Source: Blasia pusilla (lineage: Eukaryota > Marchantiophyta > Marchantiopsida > Blasiales). From it: DNA of 64,000 nt. The notes under the pieces are model-generated. The model made no database searches and was not told where the DNA came from. It saw only the letters and a list, made by a program, of their open reading frames with translations. Position 1 is the first letter of the stretch. Every line of letters starts with the position of its first letter. A program made the position numbers and the translations under genes. Location of the stretch: assembly GCA_050084515.1 (NCBI GenBank), contig CM114272.1, positions 25,048,001 through 25,112,000 on the forward strand, given 5' to 3'. Shown here one piece after another: positions 1 to 9,995 of this stretch.

Positions 1-303
1 GCCAGCCAGAATCCTATCCATCACTCTCTGAAACTCTGCAGGCGCGTTCTTCAACCCAAATGGTAAGAACCGCCACTGATACAAGCAATCTCTCCCGAAC
101 CGATCTATCCCCCACAATGCTGTCTTCTCCTTGTCCTCCAATCTGATAGGAAGATGATGATAGCCAGCATAAAGATCTAAAGTACTGAAGATCTTTGCAT
201 GCCCTACCGCATCAAAGATCTCCTCAACTGCCTCAACCTGGGCTGCACTACACATAAATCCCATACTGGCGAGATCCTCACCCGGGTCAGGGTAAGAGGT
301 AGA
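1..303 (-). pseudogene. E2 gag C-terminus fused in frame to reverse transcriptase
   Basis: The minus strand from 303 resumes the Gag of E2 (SYPDPGEDLASMGFMCSAAQ) and passes without a stop into RT (EEIFDAVGHAKIFSTLDL, then LPFGLKNAPAEFQRVMDRI). In E4 these two points are about 3 kb apart (near 42930 and 45915), with protease and methyltransferase between them. E2 has therefore lost both, and the reading frame is kept across the join. A short TGAGG repeat at the junction suggests a microhomology deletion. Confidence 0.8.
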
Positions 304-884
304 TGTTATGCGAATCCACATCGTCATACAACATACATCGCTGACATACCATACTCACATACGTACATAACATAGACGAGAGTATCCACAAACGCAAGTG
401 TACCACAACTGAAATCCGTGAAAGACCTACTGTCATAAAACACGTTTACAATCACATACAATCGAGCCAAACCCACTCCACGATGGGAGAATATAGGTCG
501 AAGCTTGCGGAAAACACCATAGCCAAGAGCTCTACTCACTACCAAGGCTAACTCCCAACGCAACAGGCTCAACTCAAAGAACTGACTGTTCTTTGAGTGC
601 ACTCCACCTTATATCCTCCAACCTAAGAGCGAGCCCTCTTTGTGAAACTCACCCCAATGAGTAACCCCAACCCTATGTATGGAACCGCATCTCTACCAAG
701 CCACTACGGTCCTACATAAGGAATGGCCTCTACTAGCACACTATACTCTACGACATAATCCGTATGGTCATGACAGCTGTCGTGCGAATCCACATCGTCA
801 TACAACATACATCGCTGACATATCATACTCACATACGTACATAACATAGACGAGAGTATCCACAAACGCAAGTGTACCACAACT
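304..884 (-). repeat. E1 3' split-repeat block B1-A2-B2
   Basis: On the minus strand this reads B1 (884-778, 107 bp), a 2-nt spacer GC (777-776), A2 (775-411, 365 bp) and B2 (410-304, 107 bp). B1 and B2 differ at two positions. A2 matches the 5' repeat A1 at 9633-9995. The B1/A2 junction is the palindrome GACA-GC-TGTC. The layout A1...B1-A2-B2 is that of split direct repeats and not of two identical LTRs. E3 and E4 show the same layout. Confidence 0.88.
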
Positions 885-1056
885 CGCCCCCCTAACTGGC
901 GGTTAGGTCCCTCTAACTCCCAGGTAGCCCTATACATCTACTACATGCTATACACCTTCTTGGGTGCCCAAATCAGAAGGCCGGGTGCTAGGTTGCCCCA
1001 TCATTAGTCGCACATCTGTAATCCATATCATGCAAAGATCAAGTCATCTACCTCTC

Positions 1057-1204
1057 CTAAGTACATCGAGGACAAACCCACCTTCTAGTAGGAACAACAT
1101 CCAAACGTGGAGTCAAACACATCATGTGTCAACCCCTAGAACACCGATCACACACCAACATACGGGCTGCGTTACTAGCAGACCCACACAACATGCACCT
1201 CAAG
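1057..1204 (-). pseudogene. E1 PHD finger at the integrase C-terminus
   Basis: The minus strand encodes the PHD zinc pattern: LRCMLCG, then LVCDRCSRG, then HMMC, the LTPRLDVVP linker and WVCPRC before a stop at 1057-1059. The conserved Trp before HMMC (as in GWHMAC of E3) is a TGA stop at 1129-1131, a G-to-A change from TGG. PHD fingers read histone H3 tails. Here the domain occupies the place where chromoviruses carry a chromodomain. Confidence 0.83.
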
Positions 1205-1259
1205 CTAGCATGTATCATGGCTAAGCTTGGGTCAACAGTACCATCCATATTTGGAAGAT

Positions 1260-2473
1260 GACATGGCGCACAATTACGCACATGGTCCTTCCAAACAACT
1301 CCATCACGACCCTCCAACATGAGAACTCCAGAAGCTAACACCTCACGCACTCGTAAAATAGTGCGCCCTGGCCGTCACATCCAACGTTGTCGGGCAATCT
1401 GCTGCAAATAGACATAGTCCCCACATGGAACCTACAAATTGATGGTCGATAACCTCCGCCCCGAATGGTTGCATACCGCAACGTATCCTTGTGTTGAGCA
1501 ATGGCAAGATTCTCAAAGGTGTTGGCATAACTCTCCGAAAAAGAGCTCGCCCGCCGAGAACACACCCTCATCCACATCTCTCGGGTCATCAAGGTTCACC
1601 ACCTTACTAAACTCCCGACTAATTGCTCGGCAAGTCGGATCTCGACCAGTATAACAGAAAATAAGGTGAGAAGGAAGCCAAGGATGCTTGGCGATCGAAC
1701 ATATACCCCATGGCTAACCATGGAAACCGAATATCCGGTCTCCAAGATGCCCTTCAGAGGCCATACTTGCGCAATGCCCTCTTCACCGCCTCGAACCACA
1801 CGCTCAGCCAAACCATCCGCCTCTGGATGATCTCGAGACGTGGTCCGATGATCAATCAACGCCTTGTCACACAAGACTGAAACTCACCCTGAAACTCTAT
1901 ACCTGGTCGGTCAAGACTTCATTTGGTGCACCAAAATGACTAAGCACTCTATCCAAACGCATACGCCGTTCCTCACTTGCCTTGTCCGGTAATGCCACCA
2001 ACTCAATCCACTTGGAGAAGTGCTCCACCATCACCAACACATATCGATGATGTCGTAATACCAACATGTAACGGTCCCGCAAAGTCCACACTCCAACGGT
2101 AACCCAACCCCATAATAGGCAAGGGGTGTAATTGTGGTGTAGGGGTATTAAATGATGCCCTCACCCGGTCACAAACCATACAACGTGACACCAACTGCTG
2201 CACCTGAGTATGTATGCCACGCCACCAATACTTGCTAAGGAGTAAGCTATACGTACGCTTTACCCCAAAATGTCCCAACTCCTCATGGGCATGTCGCACA
2301 ATGCGCTCTCTCTGAGCCAAATGTGGCACTACTCGTACTCTACCATCCTCCCACACGCGGAGAATATGTGTTCCCTCCAATCGATACCTCTTAGCACGTT
2401 GAAGAACACGATCTCGCTCCTTGGCACTCACTATGCCTGGCACCCTACTGGTCCGTAGGAACTCCAACACCAA
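1260..2473 (-). pseudogene. E1 DDE integrase
   Basis: The frame 2473-2003 holds an HHCC zinc domain (HAHEELGHFGVKRTY, then CMVCDRVR) and the first catalytic aspartate in WSVDFAGP. The frame 2091-1897 gives VMVEHFSKWIELVALP and the second aspartate in VLTDQ. The frame 1874-1596 gives the region of the catalytic glutamate, EADGLAERVV. The C-terminal part (1592-1335) includes ENLAIAQHKDTLRYATI and leads into VRNCAPCHLPN and the PHD finger. It is a retroviral-type integrase, not a tyrosine recombinase, which fits the 4-bp target duplication. Frameshifts at about 2050, 1890 and 1595 inactivate it. Confidence 0.87.
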
Positions 2474-2589
2474 CGCATCATCATGAATATCACGCTGATC
2501 CGTACCACCATCTCCAACCTTAGGATCTCAAGGTGGCCATCTACCCTCGACTAGAGTAAGATATCATGTGGTCCTCCATACTAGAGTCC

Positions 2590-4165
2590 ACCTAACCAAC
2601 ATAAAAGACGGATGCATGCCAACCTGGCACCATCTCCTCATCAACCTCGCCATGCCATCTAGCCCCGATTGTATCCTCTTGGCTAGTACATGGGTTCCTA
2701 CTCAACCCATCAAGATCAAGGTTGGCAACCCGGTCTATGTACCACCCGGAAGTCATACTCTGAAGATAAGAGCCCACCGTGCAAGCTTCCTCGTAAGCTT
2801 GTCCGACTCCATCAACCACTTGAGCGGTGGTGATCAAGAACAAGGGTAAACTGTGTGCCAAACAAGTAACACCTAAAGTGTGCTACACCCACACCACTCG
2901 CCAAGCACTCTCCCTCATATAAACTATAGCGACTCATTTGCATTATTCGAACGACTTGCATAGGCCACCACAAACTCCATGTGCTCATCATCATGTTGTG
3001 TCAACATCGCTCCAAGTCCCAACCTACTCCAATCAGTGTGTAACTGAAATGGGCGCCCTCTGATAGATCTCCTCAAGATAGGCGCCGCCACCAACTGGGC
3101 CTTAAGCTCCCCAAAAGCTCTCTCTTGATCATCTCCCCAGTGCCACTCTTGATCTGATTTCAGAAATTGGTTCAAAGGCTTTGCCATAGCACTAAATCCC
3201 TTCACATACCTCCGATAGTAGTTCGCCAATCCCATGAATGCTCGAACTCTACTCACATCTACCGGACGCGGAATAAGTGCAATAGCCTCCACCTTTGCTT
3301 GCTGAACTCCCAAACCACATGGATAGATCACATGACCCAAGTACTCAACATCCTCATGGAAGAACTTACACTTTCCTGGATGCAAACGTAGACCATGAGC
3401 TTTCAACCGCTCAAACACCATCTGCAAATGTATCTGATGCTCCTCCACCGTGTTACTGAACACCAAGATATCATCAATGTAACACCGAACAAAATCCAAC
3501 CTTGTTAGGATCCTGTCCATCACTCTTTGAAACTTGGCAGGTGCATTCTTCAACCCAAAGGGTAAGAATTTCCACTGGTACAAACAATCCTTGCCATGAG
3601 AGTTGACACCCCAAAATGCTGTCTTGGCCTTGTCACTCTCCTGAATCGGCAATTGATGGTATCCTGCCCGAAGATCCAAAGTACTGAAAATCTTTGCCTG
3701 TCCCACCACATCAAAGATCTCCTTAGGTGTAGGCATGGCATACCTATCGGCCTTGGTTTGCCGATTGATAGGACGGTAATCTCCACACATCCGCCTATCC
3801 GTGTAGTTGCCATGCATATCCTTTTAGCAGCATGACAAAGTGGTCGATGCATACTCTCCATGCGACAACTCCACTAATCCAGCCTCCAAAAGGTCCAACG
3901 TCCTACTCTGAATGAGGTCCCTCTCCATATCACTATATCGATAGGGACGACGGAAGATTGGCGTATCACTAGCCAAATCAATCCGTATACCGGGTCCAAC
4001 CAGAGAACCCAACTCCTTCATGCTAAAGGCAAAACAACTCCTATAAGCACGTAGGAACTCGTCAGCGCCGTTTCTCACCTCCCGTAAGCTTGGGCCCAAG
4101 TAATGGCTCCCAAGTCTCCTCCACCGGCACACTAGAGGGAGAGGGCGATGCCATTGGTCGCTCAC
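2590..4165 (-). pseudogene. pol: E1 reverse transcriptase and RNase H
   Basis: The N-terminal RT part (4165-3824) is followed by a 297-codon frame (3817-2924) with RMCGDYRPIN, the LDLRAGYHQLPI fingers motif, LPFGLKNAPAKFQ, and the YIDD catalytic motif at 3470-3481. This is the Ty3/gypsy signature. The RNase H domain begins at FQLHTDWSRLGLGAML and continues in another frame (2994-2812) with YEGECLA and HFRCYLFG, then towards 2592. A frameshift near 3820 and another near 2930 break it. Together these would copy element RNA to DNA in the capsid. Confidence 0.88.
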
Positions 4166-4399
4166 ATAACCCCCTCACAAGATGGTACACCCTTAGCTAC
4201 ACCATCATCTGAGCAAATAACTCCTCCACTAGCATGAGCAACCAACTCCACATGCCCAGCCATTACATCCCATTTACTCCAAGGATACAAAATACTACTC
4301 TCCTCGCCCCCAACCGATGCCTCTACCGTCCCAATAGCCATCAAGCTCATTACAAGGGGTGGAAGACCCACAGACATAGTCCAAAGTCGACGCTGCTCG

Positions 4400-5647
4400 G
4401 CCATACCAAGACTCAAAATCCAAGTCAAACAATTGAGGTCCATGGCCTGACCCAACACATGACGTCGTGAAGCCTCAGAAATAGAAGCAACCGCTGTCAC
4501 ACCAGTAGCAAATCCCATCGCACGCTCTCTCTCATCAGCGTTAGGCTCCATTAATTGTCGCACATGAGAATCCCATACAAGCCTCGGACCACCTTCCCTG
4601 TAGCCATGTGACAAGGGAAAACTCACAAATGTGGGTAGCGCCATCCTAGGCTGGCCCACACGGTTCACCACTGCCATGGGTGACCGATCAATAACCCTCA
4701 CCACTTGAGAAAGTCGCCCAGTATCCAAGATACTATCCATTGTAAGGCGAGGATCCGGCAGACCTTTGCATCATATGCTCGACGAGAACCTCCCTAGGCA
4801 ACAAGTTTGTCCACCACAAGCGTGGACGATGTGCACGCGAGCCAACTCGTGCTGCATCCAACAACACCGCTGGTCCAATCCAAGACCGCACCTCATGAAC
4901 ACTCGCCATCATCCGGGTCCGAGTGTCACCCAACAATGGAACATTCTCCAGAATGTAAGCTAGAGCATGTGCCTGATGAACCTGAAGATGTCGTAACACC
5001 CGTAACATCTCCCAAAATAATCGAGACCTAGGGTCATGTAATCCCTCACCACGACCAACACGTGTATGACCTTGACATGGCCATCCAGCAATCACCAAAT
5101 CCACAGGACCAATTCTCTCAAGGTCCTGCGCCCCCAAGAATGCAATGTCTGATGGTAAAGCACGCTGGTACCCACGAATAGCTGATGGCGGCAACAACTC
5201 AGGATATCTCCGCATCAACTGACCAATATGTCGGGATGAGACTCTTTGGGCCGTCTCATCTCGCTCCACATACACGTATCTCCAAGACAGAATACCGCCC
5301 GCAACATGCACTGACCAAACCAAAGTGCTAATCCCACCAAAGAGATCTAACACACAAATGCCATCCGGCGGATACTGCCATACAATGGGTGTAGTATCCA
5401 AAGGGGATAACCCAACTGGGCCATAAGTAGGAGTCCGTCGTGGGGCCTCCTCTTCCTCGTGAGGTATAACAACGTCACACCAAGCCTCTGCACCAGCGAT
5501 CGCCTCTGCCGTAGTGCACCGCTGAACTCCAAAGTGGCACATCCAACGATGAGGATGCCATGCTGCAAAAATAGGGACCTCCTCTACCTCCTCATGCGCA
5601 GGAGAATCCATAGCGTAAAACATTACCCTCCAAAAGTCTCTGGCCAA
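4400..5647 (-). pseudogene. E1-encoded C5-cytosine DNA methyltransferase (one frameshift)
   Basis: A 304-codon open segment (5647-4733) carries the methyltransferase motifs in order: motif I VLDLFGGIST (residues 99-108), acidic VERDE (127-131), motif IV GWPCQG with the catalytic Cys at residue 191 (codon 5075-5077), motif VI ENV (234-236) and motif VIII RAHRPRLWW (271-279). A second frame (4740-4410) continues with the target-recognition region and motifs IX/X (RRHVLGQAMDLNCL). The layout, and motif VIII with its LWWTN ending, resemble DNMT3/DRM-type enzymes, although PCQ is more typical of DNMT1 and bacterial enzymes. The two frames meet at about 4735; E3 is continuous at this point, so this is a one-base frameshift mutation. 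A TTG opens the first frame, so this was part of a Gag-Pol polyprotein. The reaction would be transfer of methyl from AdoMet to cytosine C5. Confidence 0.88.
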
Positions 5648-5863
5648 GTGACTACTCCACTAAAACCACCACAGATGCTAACATGCTGTTGGGAAGACCC
5701 TCCTGGTCGAGCCCCGAAATAAATCTCACAGAACTTGGCTCATACGTCCATCCTCGACTGCCAACCTGGTCTATAAGACTGTCTCACCAAAGAATCCATC
5801 CGAAAACCCATCGGGTACACATCGCTTCTCCAACTAGTACATCATACGACTCGGCCGATGTGA

Positions 5864-6330
5864 CTACCGAGATACTCCCAACCGGGAGCTATATCGATCG
5901 CATGATCTGGTCTCAACTATACAAAAACTTTTCCGTGTCATGAATTGAGACCTATCATTGGCTCCTCCAAGTGATGTTTGAATCTGGAATGGGCAAGGCT
6001 CAAGCTCGACCTCCGAATACCCAAACCAATACATGCCACCTTTCCCAAAATCAAGGTTGGGCACTGAGTCTAACAAGACTCTATCTGGTCTATATACCGT
6101 CTGTAGGACTCACCAATCGGAAGATCCCACCCGGTCGCCCAACATACATACACCAGGTGTAAGCCTCTCACGATCAATGGCTGGCCGGCCGGGTAATGCA
6201 TCCATCTTCGCCGCTCTGACCGCCAAGTAGCACCGGGTACTCAATGCTACTCGACATAGAGGGTCGCTCCACCGCAACACCCTCATCCACCTCAACACGT
6301 AGCAAGAATACCCCACGTTCACACAACGTG
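5864..6330 (-). pseudogene. E1 aspartic protease region
   Basis: The minus strand reads RVLLDS at about 6070-6090, corresponding to VLLDSGA in E4, the active-site motif of retropepsins (D-S/T-G). The glycine position is altered here, so this copy is probably inactive. It sits between gag and the methyltransferase, as in E4. Downstream ESYDVLVG corresponds to KSYDVLVG in E4. Boundaries are approximate. Confidence 0.5.
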
Positions 6331-6899
6331 GTCGCTAATGAAATATAGGAGCTAAGTCAACTCCTAAAGCCATCACTCCGTGGCCGAAAACAATGGGGAT
6401 CCTAACACCGGTTGCCATCCGCAATCTGCATTGATGTTGATCCGTGTCTACTACACGCGATGTAGATGCCTCGGCCCCCCACTTTCGGCTCAATAGGTCG
6501 CGAGGAACCATGGATGGAGTCCTAAGCACCTCAGACAACAAGAATGATCGGGAAGCCTAGCTCGCCTCCCAGCCTTACTCCTCTGTGGGTCCAACTCCAC
6601 AAGAGCACCACGTGGCTCGACGCTCGAGTGGCTCCTCTCGAATCGTAGCCGATGCCTCAACTTTGTCGCACTCGCCATATAAGAGAGATCATCCCCTCCA
6701 TAAGAGGTGGAAGCCCCTGCTCCCGAACCGATCTATGCCGGATACCGACCATAGTAGCCAACTTCTCCTCCAATCTGCTCAATCTCGGCGACCATAGCGA
6801 CTCTGTCGAGTGGTAGGGGTAGCCATCGAGGCTCTCCAAACACCTGGTCCACCTCTACCACCCCTACCACCTCTACCACCTCGGCCTCTGAGAGCTACT

Positions 6900-8192
6900 C
6901 CACCACGGCCACGGCCTGATCTCAACTCGGATGAAGATCAAAGCAACGCTCGAGGATGACCTAGTCTCCCGCAATGATCATCTTGAGTTGGGGCCGATCG
7001 AGGCCCATCCTCCAAAGTCCGTCTCCCATCCTCTTGGGGACAAAACTTCCTAACATGATCACCTCCACATGTCCAACATGACTTTCCTTGCTGCGGGGCA
7101 GCAAAAGAAGGCAATGGTCTCTGCACAAATGTCCCTCTAGGACTTGACTGAGGTCGCGTGTAGCCCCCACGACTCCCACTACTACTACCACCACCACTAC
7201 TACGAGGCGTGAGGTGGGCGGCTGAACACGAGAAGTAGTAGTTGTATCCCTACTGAATGCGGATGTCACCACTCTCTCCTTCACCATGTTAAGCTCAATC
7301 TTCTCAGATAGAGCAAACACATGGGTCAATGTGGGTGAATCATCACTCATAAGAGTAGCATCACGTACCCTACGGGCGCAAATCTCGTCCAAGATCCCAT
7401 ACCAAAACTGGACTATCGATCCTCAATCACACCCTGGGTAATGAAATCAAGCGCCGATACGCGTGTATGCCTCACTTTAAGACTCTCACCAGTCTTTCGC
7501 TCAAAGTCCTGAAGATTCCTCAACTTCTCCGTCTTCACTCCTTGATAGTTCTTCTTCAACCTCTTGAAGAACTCTGCAACCGGGCTAAACGATGGTGGGG
7601 CACTAGTACCTCCACTAGTACCCCCACTAGTACCTCCACTGGTACCCCCACTCCGGCTCGTACTCGTACCACTCAGCGTCGGGCTGGCTGGCATAGTAGG
7701 AGCACTACTACCAATACCACCATGGGTGATAGACACATAGCCTGGAGACCAATATTGTCTCCACGCCTCAATCTTAGCAACATGGTCCTTCCTAAACTCA
7801 TGGTAATCATCCATGGGTGGTCCTTCCAAGTGCTGAAACAACCCCTTCCAAGCCAAGAAGGGTGTAAACAACGTGGCGTTCCGCAACATCTACATATCAC
7901 ACCACGTATCAAACTCCTGCATGAAGTCCTCCAACTCAATGGTACCCACTGCACCCGAGTATCGTCGTGGGCCCTTCATGGCCCCATATCCACCGTCCAT
8001 GTCCCAAATCAATGGAGCTGCAACACTCGATAACAACGTAGAAGACTCGGTGTTTGGAACACCTTCGTCCTCCTCTTCATCAACCGTCGGAAGTGGAAAA
8101 GGTAGCCGATACCTAAATCCACTCCGTGTGAAACTTTCACTGTCCGCACCACGGTCCCCAACCAGACCACCCGACAGCTCCGTGATGACCAA
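6900..8192 (-). pseudogene. gag: E1 gag (capsid/nucleocapsid) remnant
   Basis: Several minus-strand frames together encode a Ty3/gypsy-like Gag. The N-terminal part includes ELEDFMQEFDTWCDM (about 7890-7935), which matches the Gag of E2. A central part (7413-7889) carries a run of SGGT repeats from a 12-15 bp minisatellite at 7597-7660. A CCHC-like knuckle, CWTCGGDHVRKFC, lies at 7040-7078. A stop after WCDM and further frame changes break it. No ATG start is convincing. The role would be particle assembly and RNA packaging. Confidence 0.75.
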
Positions 8193-8215
8193 CGCCGATG
8201 CCGCACCACCACCAA

Positions 8216-9632
8216 ATTACCAAGTGACGTCGATGTCGCTATACTATTCTAGCTCTACTAGCTATGGGTGTAGGCAACCTAACTTGTCATCACCACAAGA
8301 AGTCTCCCACAGTCTACTCGTCATCCCTCCAGCCTCACTACCGGTAGCATACAGGAGTAACACTACTCTGGAAATCAGCGTCAACCCTAACAATGGGCGC
8401 GCAAGCAAGAAGCACGATGGAGGGGATCCAAACACAGGAAATCCAACGACAACCCTCCAATCGCAAATGGAAATCAAGGTAACACAATCCACCAAACATG
8501 GTGCCCTCTCGAATCCACAAAACCCACCACACAATTCTAATGCAATAGCTACTCACGAAGGGTCGATGACGTGCTAGTCGAACTCGCATGACACTGAAAA
8601 TATCACTGCATGGAGAGGCTACACCGTACTATGCGCTAGAGGTACATCAACCAAAAACACGAGATGCATAAAGCGCCTAACACATCTCCAAACAACACCA
8701 AATGAGCTACAACATGCAGTACCTTTGGCATAGTTAAGAACTCAGCAGTTAAGCGTCCTCCAGCGAGAATAGCCCAAAGATGGGTGACCAATTATGCAAA
8801 ACTCAAATCCCAAATCCTGCAAAAATTGCCTCACGCCCAAGCAAGCAAGCTTGCTTGCTTGCTCCTTGCTCCTTGCTCCTTACTCCACCTCTCACGCCCA
8901 CTCGCCCACTTCGCCGTGCTTCACTATGGAGAGAGGTCCAACCAGGGCGCCCCCAACGGGATAGGCGTCTCCAAAAATGAACGAGTCACCAACCAACCAA
9001 ACCCCTCCGATCCCTATCCACCATAGCGGACCTTGAGCTAGTCCGCGAAATTTCGATCAAAAATTACTTCACAAATACGTGACCAAAATCAAATCTGTTT
9101 TGATCAGAATTCAATTGACCACCATAGCTATCTCCCCACAAAAACTCAGCTACAACCGAGCTCCGTACTCCGAGCTAAAAATCAGACAAACTTCTTTGTC
9201 CATACACCTCTAGAACCAAAACCCGGCGCTTCCGCCAAGTTTCATGCACGCGAAATCCCAACGCCCCACGCACTCGAGCAGATAGCTTCACATGAGATCA
9301 CAATACAAGTAGCAATAGGAACCTCTCACCCGATCTGGATGAACTTCAACAGAGCTTCCGCACTCCAAGCTCTCCATATCGTAAAACGCCGAACACGAAC
9401 AGAATCTTCAATGCTTGATAACTTCCAACTCCCTTGACGAAATCCGGCGATCTACAGCGCGTTGGAAAGCTCTCAGCAAGGCGCTTCTTTCCCAACTGAC
9501 CACGCACCTGATTCACACCTCCAACATAGGCAACAAGCCGTGAACATCCACGGCTGAGTACACAATCAGCCCTAACCAGATCCTACTGATCTACAATCGA
9601 AGCTACCATCGATCTACTCCAGTTCTTTGAGT
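8216..9632 (-). other. E1 5' leader (non-coding)
   Basis: About 1.4 kb lies between A1 and the first recognisable gag sequence with no convincing reading frame on the element strand. It contains a 5S-rRNA-like segment in the opposite orientation (8721-8790) and a perfect 24-bp palindrome of CAAG/CTTG units at 8838-8861 followed by short GCTCCTT repeats. Nothing else is recognised. Confidence 0.5.
8721..8790 (+). ncRNA. 5S rRNA-derived segment with internal promoter boxes
   Basis: The plus strand resembles the central and 3' part of plant 5S rRNA. A box A-like GCAGTTAAGCGT is followed by an intermediate-element-like GCGAGAATAG and a box C-like GATGGGTGACC, in the right order and close spacing. 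The outer 5S arms are not recognisable. It is antisense to E1 and lies in its leader, so if active as a pol III promoter it would transcribe towards A1. It could be a chance-captured fragment, a SINE3-like remnant, or a Cassandra-like feature. Identity is fairly sure; function is unknown. Confidence 0.7.
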
Positions 9633-9995
9633 GAAATCCGTGAAAGACCTACTGTCATAAAACACGTTTACAATCACATACAATCGAGCCAAACCCACTC
9701 CACGATGGGAGAATCTAGGTGAAGCTTGGAAACACCACGACCAAGAGCTCTACTCACTACCAAGGCTAACTCCCAACGCAACAGGCTCAACTCAAAGAAC
9801 TGACTGTTCTTTGAGTGCACTCCACCTTATATCCTCCAACCTAAGAGCGGGCCCTACTGTGAAACTCACCCCCAACTGAGTAACCCCCAACCCTATGTAT
9901 GGAACCGCATCTCTACCAAGCCACTACGGTCCTACATAAGGAATGGCCTCTACTAGCACACTATACTCTACGACATAATCCGTATGGTCATGACA
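9633..9995 (-). repeat. E1 5' repeat A1 (promoter-bearing)
   Basis: This 363-bp stretch matches 411-775 almost throughout and begins TGTCATGACC on the minus strand. It contains a TATA-like GGATATAAGG at 9827-9836, so it probably holds the promoter (a U3-R equivalent). Homology with the 3' copy stops abruptly at 9633. The sequence that follows is leader, not the B sequence that follows A2, and no tRNA-complementary TGG primer site is seen directly after it. Confidence 0.85.

Larger units (their letters stand above)
304..9995 (-). mobile_element. E1: complete Ty3/gypsy-type retroelement with methyltransferase, PHD finger and split direct repeats
   Basis: The element reads on the minus strand from 9995 (TGTCATG) to 304 (ending ATAACA), giving TG...CA termini. 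It is flanked by TAGA at 300-303 and 9996-9999, a 4-bp target duplication, and the sequences outside join into one continuous gag gene of element E2. Order from 5': repeat A1, leader, gag, protease, DNA methyltransferase, RT, RNase H, integrase, PHD, B1, A2, B2. A1 and A2, and B1 and B2, differ little (B1/B2 differ at 2 of 107 positions by eye), so the insertion is young relative to E3 and E4. All genes are nevertheless interrupted by stops or frameshifts. Confidence 0.9.

Noticed and set aside
304-775. Reading 304-775 as an ordinary 472-bp 3' LTR of E1
   Set aside because: Only 411-775 matches the 5' end. 304-410 instead matches 778-884, which lies inside the element, and the same pattern recurs in E3 and E4.
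4400-5647. The methyltransferase as part of a bacterial restriction-modification system or contamination
   Set aside because: It sits between protease and RT in three copies on both strands, among plant retroelements and next to a plant gene with introns, and no restriction enzyme is present.
7467-8577. Plus-strand open frames antisense to E1 gag (188 and 234 codons)
   Set aside because: They lie opposite a clear Gag sequence with zinc-knuckle and conserved blocks and have no motifs of their own.
1057-9995. Calling the family DIRS/Ngaro-like because of the split repeats and a methyltransferase
   Set aside because: The integrase has HHCC and DDE motifs, no tyrosine recombinase is visible, there is a target duplication, and the methyltransferase has C5-cytosine motifs, not the adenine type known in DIRS elements.
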